This document shows positions 1 through 4,679 of a stretch of DNA of 6,407 bases, one piece after another; the stretch's first letter is position 1, and each line of letters starts with the position of its first letter. The position numbers and the translations under genes were made by a program. The DNA is from an uncultured Eubacteriales bacterium (GTDB lineage Bacteria; Bacillota; Clostridia; Oscillospirales; Oscillospiraceae). The notes beneath the pieces were generated by a model. That model saw only the letters and a list, made by a program, of their open reading frames with translations, ran no database searches and was not told the origin of the DNA. The stretch covers positions 1-6,407 of the forward strand of contig URSX01000093.1 in assembly GCA_900550615.1 (NCBI GenBank), written 5' to 3'.

Positions 1-229
1 AATCGATGCGGCGGAATAGCGTTCCGACAAACGGCAGAACAATACACGAACAGACGCCGAAAAAGAGCACGTAAAAAGTGAAAGCACCCATACCGAAGCC
101 GAGATCTTCGATCACGGGGGCATAGAAAATACCGCGGCAGTTGTGAACGATGCCGAGCGATCCGCCCTGCAGCAGACAACAGCCGATCAGCATCCACCAC
201 GCGCGGTGGATGCGGCCGGGGTTGTTCAT
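1..229 (-). CDS. MFS transporter, N-terminal part (runs off left edge)
   Basis: Reading the minus strand from ATG at 229-227 gives 76 codons with no stop before the window edge, so only the N-terminus is seen. It starts MNNPGRIHRAWWMLIGCC, a short basic tail followed by a first membrane segment at about residues 11-31. A loop with an acidic 'YAPVIEDLGFG' stretch follows, then a second membrane segment at about residues 48-70 that ends in a basic turn (LFRR). This layout, with a periplasmic-side loop after helix 1 and a charged turn after helix 2, is typical of major facilitator superfamily uniporters and antiporters of about 400 residues. A GAGGG ribosome site lies about 7-9 nt before the ATG and a consensus minus-strand promoter lies upstream, so the start is well supported. 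The gene is divergent from the CodB-like permease. The substrate cannot be told from this fragment. Family assignment is by recognition, not search. Confidence 0.72.
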   Translation of the reverse strand, partial: MNNPGRIHRAWWMLIGCCLLQGGSLGIVHNCRGIFYAPVIEDLGFGMGAFTFYVLFFGVCSCIVLPFVGTLFRRID

Positions 230-299
230 ATCATTTCCCTCTTATATCCTGTGATTGCATTTAAAAAATATATAGTAAAATAAAAGCTTATTCAAATTA

Positions 300-328
300 A
301 CTATATCATCTTATAAAGGGAGTGTCAA
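300..328 (-). promoter_or_regulatory. Sigma-A promoter of the MFS transporter gene
   Basis: On the minus strand, TTGACA (328-323) and TATAGT (305-300) are separated by exactly 17 bp, a near-consensus sigma-A promoter. It would start transcription near 293 and give a leader of about 65 nt before the MFS start codon at 229. The surrounding DNA is very AT-rich. Confidence 0.75.
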
Positions 329-399
329 TAAAAGATTGTTAATTTAATAATAATATATGGATAATATGACGATTTATGGTCTTTGACAGCGAATAGGGG

Positions 400-427
400 T
401 TGTATTTGGTATGGAAAGTGCTATAAT
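400..427 (+). promoter_or_regulatory. Extended -10 promoter of the CodB-like permease gene
   Basis: A perfect TATAAT (422-427) is preceded by TG at 419-420, giving an extended -10 element (TGCTATAAT). The best -35 at 16 bp spacing is TTGTAT (400-405), which is weak, as is common for extended -10 promoters. Transcription would begin near 433-435, about 65 nt before the permease start, so the inverted repeat at 440-472 would lie in the transcribed leader. Confidence 0.7.
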
Positions 428-439
428 CCGAAAATGTGG

Positions 440-472
440 ACGAAATGTGTCTTTCGGAGGCGCACATTTCGT
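440..472 (+). repeat. Perfect 10-bp inverted repeat in the permease leader
   Basis: ACGAAATGTG (440-449) is the exact reverse complement of CACATTTCGT (463-472), with 13 nt between the arms. It lies just downstream of the predicted transcription start and just upstream of the ribosome site (GAGAGGAG, 482-489). It could be an operator for a dimeric repressor whose half-sites are about two helical turns apart, or an RNA hairpin controlling translation. It is not followed by a T-tract at the stem base, so it is not a simple terminator. I do not recognise a known riboswitch in it. Confidence 0.65.
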
Positions 473-498
473 AAAAAGATCGAGAGGAGTTTTTTTTC

Positions 499-1809
499 AT
501 GTCCAAAGAGCCCGAAAAGAAAGCTGCAGAGCAGGGCGGTTCTGAGATCGAATATGCATTCGGTCGCGTTCCCGCGGACAAACGCAAGTCCTTCAGCACC
601 ATTCTGGTCATTCTTGTCGGCTACTGCATTTCTCTTTCCAACTTCGTCACCGGCGCTACGGTCGGCTCCAAGATGAGCTTCAGCGGCACGGTGTGGTCGA
701 TCGTCGTCGGCAACGCGATCCTTGCGTTTGTCGCCGTCATGGTCGGTATAATCGGCGCGAAGAGCGGCAAGACCACGCTGGTTCTCGCCCGCAACTTCCT
801 CGGCAAGCGCAGCTCGGCCATCATGTCCGTGCTGATCGCTCTGTCTGCCGTCAACTGGATTGCCGTGAACGCGGACACCTTTGCGAATATGATCCTTACC
901 AACTTCAAGTGGTGGCCCCTGCCCGTGTGGCTGACCGCCATCATCGTTGTTGCCATCTGGGCCCAGTCCGCCATCCGCGGCGTGAAGGGTCTGGAGGTCG
1001 TCAGCTGGCTCGGCGCTCCCGCCGCCGTCATTCTGGCCATCGCGTCCTTCATTGCCATCGGCACGAAGACCGGCTTCGGCGCGGTTATCAACTATGTCCC
1101 CGGTGAGGGCCAGCTGACCTTCGCCGCCGGCTCCACGTCCATCGTCGGCGCGTGGATCTTCGGCTGCATCGTCACGCCGGACGTCACCCGCTATGCGAAG
1201 AACGGCAAGCACGTTTCTCTTGCTGCGCCCATCGCCGTGTACGTCGGCCTCGCCATGATCGAGCTCGTCGGCGCCATGACCGCGCAGGCCACCGGCAACG
1301 CCAGCTTCGTCGCCGCTACCGCGGCTCTCGGCCTCGGCATCCTGGTGTTCGTCTGCGCCATCTTCTGCGTCTGGACGACGCAGGACAACAACATCTATTC
1401 CGCGTCCCTCTCCCTGCAGAACATCTTCGTTGACACGAAGCTCGAAGGCAAGGTCAAGCACGCCTGGCTTGCCATCATCGTGGCCGCCCTCGCCGCCATC
1501 TTCGCGGCTGTCGGCGCTGTGAAGTACCTTCTGCCTGTCGTCAAGGCTCTGTCGGTTCTCCTGCCGCCCATCCCGGCCATGATGATCGCGGAGCAGTGGT
1601 GCGTGAAAAACTCCAAGGAGAACCAGAACATCAACTGGGTCGGTATCGTCTCCTGGATCATCGCCACCGTCATCGGCCAGATCTGCGTCAACCGCAACTT
1701 CCTCATCCCCGCGGTCGTCAGCATGGTCGTGGCTTTCTTCCTGTACTGGGGTCTCAGCAAGGCTCTCGACAAGTCCTGGAACAAGGAAGCCACCGGCAAG
1801 GCCGAATAA
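499..1809 (+). CDS. codB: Cytosine/purine permease, NCS1 family (CodB-like)
   Basis: This 436-residue polytopic membrane protein is close to the usual length of cytosine permease CodB (about 420). A hydrophilic N-terminal tail (residues 1-33) is followed by about twelve hydrophobic segments, starting at roughly residue 34 and ending near 418, and a short charged C-terminus. Family motifs visible are GYCISLSNFV (41-50) in the broken first helix region, TPDVTRYAK (226-234) and WTTQDNNIYSASLSLQN (292-308), the last being characteristic of cytosine/purine NCS1 carriers. By family knowledge it imports a nucleobase, most likely cytosine, with sodium or protons across the plasma membrane. The start at 499 is supported by GAGAGGAG 9 nt upstream and the promoter at 400-427. 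No cytosine deaminase (codA) follows; a terminator comes 49 nt after the stop. Codon choice strongly favours GCC, GTC and ATC. The exact substrate is inferred. Confidence 0.9.
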   Translation: MSKEPEKKAAEQGGSEIEYAFGRVPADKRKSFSTILVILVGYCISLSNFVTGATVGSKMSFSGTVWSIVVGNAILAFVAVMVGIIGAKSGKTTLVLARNFLGKRSSAIMSVLIALSAVNWIAVNADTFANMILTNFKWWPLPVWLTAIIVVAIWAQSAIRGVKGLEVVSWLGAPAAVILAIASFIAIGTKTGFGAVINYVPGEGQLTFAAGSTSIVGAWIFGCIVTPDVTRYAKNGKHVSLAAPIAVYVGLAMIELVGAMTAQATGNASFVAATAALGLGILVFVCAIFCVWTTQDNNIYSASLSLQNIFVDTKLEGKVKHAWLAIIVAALAAIFAAVGAVKYLLPVVKALSVLLPPIPAMMIAEQWCVKNSKENQNINWVGIVSWIIATVIGQICVNRNFLIPAVVSMVVAFFLYWGLSKALDKSWNKEATGKAE

Positions 1810-1858
1810 TTTCTTTCATCAGAAAACATTTTGTCATCATCAGCCCCCGAAAAGCAAT

Positions 1859-1890
1859 CCCCATACCGCAAGGTATGGGGTTTGTCTTTT
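1859..1890 (+). terminator. Rho-independent terminator of the permease gene
   Basis: A perfect 9-bp stem, CCCCATACC (1859-1867) with GGTATGGGG (1872-1880), closes a GCAA tetraloop of the stable GNRA type. A T-rich tract (1881-1890) follows. It lies 49 nt after the permease stop and would end that transcript. Confidence 0.9.
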
Positions 1891-1910
1891 TCTGCAGAAT
1901 GTAGTATACT
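1882..1910 (+). promoter_or_regulatory. Promoter of the sirtuin remnant
   Basis: TTGTCT (1882-1887) and TATACT (1905-1910) are 17 bp apart, matching sigma-A consensus at 4 of 6 and 5 of 6 positions. The -35 element lies inside the T-tract of the preceding terminator. Transcription would start near 1917, almost on top of the ribosome site AAGGAG (1918-1923), so the leader would be very short. Confidence 0.6.
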
Positions 1911-1931
1911 ATTCTCGAAGGAGTGATAAAA

Positions 1932-2144
1932 ATGGAAACAACATCTTTTACGTATAAAACCGGGCCGTGCAGCGATGTGCTCATCATCGGCGGCACCTCA
2001 CTGGTGGTGTACCCCGCCGCCGGGCTGGTGCGCTACTATCGGGGCAGCAAGCTGGTGGTCATCAATAAGGATGCCACCAATATGGATTCCTCCGCCGCCC
2101 TGTGCATCAGTGCCCCCATCGGGGAGGTTCTGGGGCAATTATAA
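1932..2144 (+). pseudogene. C-terminal remnant of a Sir2-family NAD-dependent deacylase
   Basis: The 70-codon frame matches the last 55-60 residues of bacterial sirtuins. DVLIIGGTSLVVYPAAGL (15-32) contains the conserved GTS-x-x-V-x-P-A segment that helps bind NAD, and LVVINKDATNMD (41-52) is the usual strand ending in the Asn that contacts the nucleotide. The tail IGEVLGQL (63-70) is a normal sirtuin C-terminus. A full enzyme has about 240 residues. The N-terminal Rossmann motif (GAGxS), the catalytic His and the four zinc-binding Cys are all missing, and no sirtuin-like sequence precedes the frame. The first 13 codons do not resemble a sirtuin. AAGGAG (1918-1923) sits 8 nt before ATG 1932; an in-frame GTG at 1923 overlaps it and is less likely. 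The simplest reading is an internal deletion that joined the original promoter, ribosome site and start to the 3' end. It cannot be an active deacylase; a small expressed protein is possible. Confidence 0.72.
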
Positions 2145-2214
2145 CACGGCCTGTCATCCGCCGCAAGCCCCGCCGCAGCCGCCCGTCTGCGCCGCCGTCT
2201 ACCTGCCAAAACCC

Positions 2215-2258
2215 ATCTGCCCTATCTGTAAAAAACATATCTGCACAAACCTATCTGC
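2215..2258 (+). repeat. Short degenerate ATCTGC direct repeats
   Basis: ATCTGC or ATCTGT occurs four times (2215, 2224, 2239, 2253), and the last two copies share a longer TATCTGCAC core with A-rich flanks. The array sits between the sirtuin remnant and the shared terminator. The spacing (9, 15, 14 nt) is irregular. It looks like decayed low-complexity sequence; no function is evident. Confidence 0.35.
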
Positions 2259-2261
2259 ACG

Positions 2262-2294
2262 AAAAAGATGACCCCGCCGGGGTCATCTTTTTTT
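2262..2294. terminator. Bidirectional terminator between convergent genes
   Basis: A perfect 14-bp stem pairs 2262-2275 with 2279-2292: five A, then GATGACCCC, with the matching GGGGTCATC and five T. The loop is only GCC. Read on plus, a run of seven T ends at 2294; read on minus, five T follow the GC-rich core. It therefore serves both the sirtuin remnant (stop at 2144) and the minus-strand surface-protein gene, whose stop codon at 2314-2312 lies about 20 nt from the stem. Confidence 0.92.
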
Positions 2295-2311
2295 GCATAT
2301 GCAGTTAGCTT

Positions 2312-4351
2312 TTACTTCAGTGTGACCGCAACGCCGTTCACGATCAGCTTGGCATTGCTATTCCACTCATCCTTATCCAGCAGCAAGCTCTGCACGTTTT
2401 CTGCCGTGATGACCGCGCCGTTCATGGTGCAGTGGTTCAGAGTAATGGTGTACGCATCGCTGCCGCCGGCATTCAGCCGATAGCCTACGGAAGTAAATTC
2501 GCAGTCTGTGAGCACCGTCTCAGAGTAGGGGCGCAGATACTGATAAGTATTCCGACCCAGCTTACAGTTTTCAAAGCTCACTTTTTTAATGCCGCTTGTG
2601 TAGGAAGTCCAACCATTCAAAGTAGAGTTTTTAATGGTCAGCGTAGACCCGGCCACCGCCGCATCAATATTAAAGGTATAGCCGGCCACATCCAGCACGC
2701 AGTCGTCAATAACGCTGTCGCCAGACAGACTCCAGAACTGGATCCCCCGGAAAGCGCGGATGATCTTCACCTTTTTGAACACCGTACCATCATTCTTCGC
2801 GCCCGTAGACACCGTGATGGCAATATTCCCATCCCCCGTATAGTCTACGTTCTCAAGAGAAGTGTTGCTGCCGTTAATGTTCAGCGTTCCGCCGGTTCCC
2901 GAGGAACCGGAACCCGTGATGGTCAGATCCCTGATGGTCACATTTTCACTTGAGATCTTGCCGTTGTTGATCTCCAGATGACTGGAATCCTTGTCCGCGC
3001 CGGCAATGGTCGCACCGGCAGTAATTTGGGTTTTGTTGTTGATGGTCGCCTTTGAGCCGCCGGTGATTATGGTATCATTCTCGATGTTGCCCAGCGCCTC
3101 ATCCTCGGCCGCCTTCATAAAGCCCAGCCTCTTGAAAGCTTCTGCGCTGCTGATAGTCGTATTCACAGAGGGACCGCAGACATAGATGCCCAACCCCATG
3201 TTGGTATAAATGTTATTGCCGCCGAAATCAATCCCATCCAGATTGATATAGTCCAGATCGATCATGGAATTCTCAAGATTATCAGCAGAGCCGAAGAAGT
3301 TGTTGGTCAGAGTGACCTTCACATCGGCGTTGGAGGCATAGGGAGCTTGCACGTGGATGAATCTCTGTGCATTCGCCTTTGCCTCAAAGCTACAATTGTT
3401 GATGATGATCTCCGCACCAGCCACAGGAGTGACCTGCACGCAGTCCCACTGAGAGCCGCTGAAGGAGCAGCCGTCCAGCACCAGTTTCCCCTTGAGGCCG
3501 GAAGCATACAGATTGGAGGCATTATCCCTATCATTGTTCGGTGCAGCAAAGGCGATGTCCTGGATGATCACGTTGGCATCAGCCGACACCTTCACAGGTT
3601 TGCCGGAGATCGTGCTCTGTCCGTCGCCATACATGGTGAGATCCTTGGAAATAACCAGTTCCTTGTCCAGCACGATGCTCTTCGTCAGGCGCACACTCTT
3701 ACCAGCGGCAACGCTCTCCTGCAGCTCCGCAGCGCTGCTGACCAGCATGGGAGTCTCGGCCCCCTCATCATACCTGTTATTAAAGCTGTCACTTTCCACA
3801 GTATCCTGGGTCGCGTACACAGTGATGGCAATGCCGTCAATGGAAAGAGCCATGTACTCGTTGCCGGCGGATTCCTGCATGTGGCCCATGATGGTGAACT
3901 CCTTGCTTTCACCCACACCCAGTGGCATCTCAGTACCCAGTGCCGCAGCATCCAGTGTCTCACCGTTCATCGTCCAGTCGATGACCTCGTTCAGCTTCGC
4001 ATTGCCCTGAATGCCGCTGATGACCACCTTGTACTTCAGCGCCAGATTGCCCTTATTGCTAATGCGCAGCTCCGGCAGCTCATAGCGGCAGCCCGGCTCC
4101 CACAGGATCTTCTCGTTTGTCGGCGCATCCTTGGCCTTCACGAACTCCAGGGTCTTGCCCTCGGCGCTCACCCAGTTGCCGCCTTCCTTCATCTCCAGCG
4201 CCACATCCAGCTTGCCGGAGACGATCTTGTTGGCACCGGTGCTTGCCGTGTCGGTAAACCACGCGAAGGTGGTCCCCACCAGCATGATCACGCACAGCGC
4301 CAGCGCCAGAACGCTGGCCAGCAGTGACCGTTTGGTCGTTTTCTTCCTCAT
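2312..4351 (-). CDS. SipW-type exported protein: TasA/camelysin-like domain plus beta-helix
   Basis: The 679-residue product begins with a basic segment (1-9), a hydrophobic core (10-30) and the junction GTTFAWFTDTAS (26-37). This is the pattern of signal peptides cut by SipW-type signal peptidases, as in TasA and camelysin of bacilli, with cleavage probably after Ala30. Residues 31-190, with SGKLDVALE (45-53) and RISNKGNLALKYKV (96-109), resemble the TasA/CalY beta-sandwich. Residues about 203-675 look like a right-handed parallel beta-helix: repeating short strands with N/D-C/N/S turns, for example LDGCSF (292-297), INNCSF (317-322), FENCKL (593-598) and LTDCEF (614-619), about 20-30 residues apart. 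A Gly/Ser-rich stretch (479-489) breaks the helix. There is no LPxTG signal, lipobox or C-terminal membrane segment, so it is probably secreted or built into a surface matrix. An adhesive, polysaccharide-binding or structural role is inferred; no catalytic motif was recognised. The start is supported by an AAGGGG site 9 nt upstream. Confidence 0.85.
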   Translation of the reverse strand: MRKKTTKRSLLASVLALALCVIMLVGTTFAWFTDTASTGANKIVSGKLDVALEMKEGGNWVSAEGKTLEFVKAKDAPTNEKILWEPGCRYELPELRISNKGNLALKYKVVISGIQGNAKLNEVIDWTMNGETLDAAALGTEMPLGVGESKEFTIMGHMQESAGNEYMALSIDGIAITVYATQDTVESDSFNNRYDEGAETPMLVSSAAELQESVAAGKSVRLTKSIVLDKELVISKDLTMYGDGQSTISGKPVKVSADANVIIQDIAFAAPNNDRDNASNLYASGLKGKLVLDGCSFSGSQWDCVQVTPVAGAEIIINNCSFEAKANAQRFIHVQAPYASNADVKVTLTNNFFGSADNLENSMIDLDYINLDGIDFGGNNIYTNMGLGIYVCGPSVNTTISSAEAFKRLGFMKAAEDEALGNIENDTIITGGSKATINNKTQITAGATIAGADKDSSHLEINNGKISSENVTIRDLTITGSGSSGTGGTLNINGSNTSLENVDYTGDGNIAITVSTGAKNDGTVFKKVKIIRAFRGIQFWSLSGDSVIDDCVLDVAGYTFNIDAAVAGSTLTIKNSTLNGWTSYTSGIKKVSFENCKLGRNTYQYLRPYSETVLTDCEFTSVGYRLNAGGSDAYTITLNHCTMNGAVITAENVQSLLLDKDEWNSNAKLIVNGVAVTLK
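2892..2910. repeat. Strong 8-bp hairpin inside the beta-helix coding region
   Basis: CCGGTTCC (2892-2899) and GGAACCGG (2903-2910) form a perfect stem with a CGA loop. It falls in codons for the Gly/Ser-rich linker near residues 481-487. It has no T-tract. It could be a chance product of a Gly/Ser/Thr-rich codon run, or a translational pause or RNA-processing site. Confidence 0.5.
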
Positions 4352-4410
4352 AAATCAATTCCCCTTTTTAAAAATTTGGCGGCTGCACAGTCAGCACCGA
4401 AAATCCCCCC

Positions 4411-4429
4411 CTTTTTGCTGAGCAAAAAG
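4411..4429. repeat. Perfect 9-bp palindrome in the surface-protein leader
   Basis: CTTTTTGCT (4411-4419) and AGCAAAAAG (4421-4429) are exact reverse complements around a single central base. As DNA this is a 19-bp operator-like dyad. As RNA on the minus strand it would fold with a 7-bp stem and a 5-nt loop. A run of seven C on plus (4405-4411) abuts and overlaps it. Confidence 0.65.
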
Positions 4430-4431
4430 TG

Positions 4432-4449
4432 AGAATCACCGGCGATTCT
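4432..4449. repeat. Imperfect palindrome next to the 4411-4429 dyad
   Basis: AGAATC (4432-4437) pairs with GATTCT (4444-4449) around a CCGG-containing centre with one mismatched pair. It lies two bases from the neighbouring perfect palindrome, so the leader carries two consecutive dyads. Confidence 0.5.
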
Positions 4450-4473
4450 TGTGCACACGCTATTTTCACTAAA

Positions 4474-4502
4474 ATATTATCATAAATTCCTCCATTGCGC
4501 AA
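4474..4502 (-). promoter_or_regulatory. Promoter of the surface-protein gene
   Basis: On minus, TTGCGC (4502-4497) and TAATAT (4479-4474) are 17 bp apart, and TG one base before the -10 hexamer makes an extended -10 (TGATAATAT). Each hexamer matches consensus at 4 of 6 positions. Transcription would start near 4467. Confidence 0.6.
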
Positions 4503-4619
4503 GGATAATTTTGTGTATTTTGTTTTTATTCCGCGCACCGCCCATATAGATGAAATCCAATTTTGCAAATTCATATAAAAAATCCTTCATTTTCACGGGT
4601 AAAAAGTCTGTTTTCCCCA

Positions 4620-4648
4620 TTGCAAATGCAAGTTTCATGTGCTAATAT
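4620..4648 (+). promoter_or_regulatory. Promoter of the citrate synthase gene
   Basis: TTGCAA (4620-4625) and TAATAT (4643-4648) are 17 bp apart, with TG at 4640-4641 forming an extended -10. Transcription would begin near 4655, 25 nt before the ATG at 4680. This argues against an upstream in-frame start at 4563, which would lie before the promoter. Confidence 0.7.
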
Positions 4649-4653
4649 TGCAC
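4620..4653. promoter_or_regulatory. Operator-like inverted repeats over the citrate synthase promoter
   Basis: TTGCA-AA-TGCAA (4620-4631) is a perfect 5-bp inverted repeat covering the -35 element. GTGC (4639-4642) and GCAC (4650-4653) flank the -10 hexamer with seven bases between. A third TTGCA occurs at 4648-4652. The position suggests a repressor that blocks polymerase. In Bacillus, citrate synthase genes are controlled by CcpC and CcpA, but I cannot assign this site to a regulator. Confidence 0.45.
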
Positions 4654-4679
4654 TTGAGGATAAGAAAGGAAGGATCACT

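Larger units (their letters stand above)
4352..4467 (-). promoter_or_regulatory. Structured leader of the surface-protein gene
   Basis: If transcription starts near 4467, the surface-protein mRNA has an untranslated leader of about 116 nt. In transcript order it holds an imperfect hairpin (4449-4432), a second hairpin (4429-4411) running into seven G (4411-4405), then an A/T-rich segment with the ribosome site AAAAAGGGG (4369-4361). The CTTTTT arm of the second hairpin (4429-4424) is also complementary to AAAAAG at the ribosome site, so alternative folds that hide or expose the site are possible. No known riboswitch class was recognised. Confidence 0.5.
4352..4679. other. Divergent intergenic region (328 bp)
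   Basis: This gap separates the minus-strand surface-protein gene from the plus-strand citrate synthase gene. It holds the structured leader and promoter of the former (4352-4502) and the promoter with operator-like repeats of the latter (4620-4653). Between them, 4503-4619 is AT-rich, with T-runs and a GC-rich island at 4531-4543. I see no gene, RNA or clear regulatory motif there. Confidence 0.75.

Noticed and set aside
383..388. Perfect TTGACA as a -35 element for the permease
   Set aside because: The good TATAAT lies 33 bp away, too far, and no acceptable -10 sits at 16-18 bp.
421..1461. Long minus-strand open frame antisense to the permease
   Set aside because: Its product is rich in Asp, Gly, Arg and Ala with no recognisable domain. 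It has no supporting start signal and mirrors the GC-rich codon bias of the permease on the opposite strand.
2102..2308. Small plus-strand frame between the sirtuin remnant and the shared terminator
   Set aside because: It overlaps the remnant and the terminator hairpin, has no ribosome site, and its product is low-complexity.
4286..4295. Lipoprotein reading of the surface-protein signal (Cys20 in the hydrophobic core)
   Set aside because: The residues before Cys20 (Leu-Ala-Leu) do not form a lipobox, and the hydrophobic core continues past the Cys to the SipW-type junction.
3347..4327. Plus-strand open frame antisense to the surface-protein gene
   Set aside because: The translation has no family resemblance and is rich in His, Leu and Gln from reversed codons. 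The minus-strand frame shows a clear signal peptide and repeats.
4520..4550. Possible additional plus-strand promoter (TTGTTT and TATAGA)
   Set aside because: The spacing is 19 bp and the -35 is poor. The promoter at 4620-4648 is better placed.
4563..4679. N-terminal extension of citrate synthase from an upstream in-frame ATG at 4563
   Set aside because: It has no ribosome site and lies upstream of the predicted promoter; ATG 4680 has a good ribosome site.
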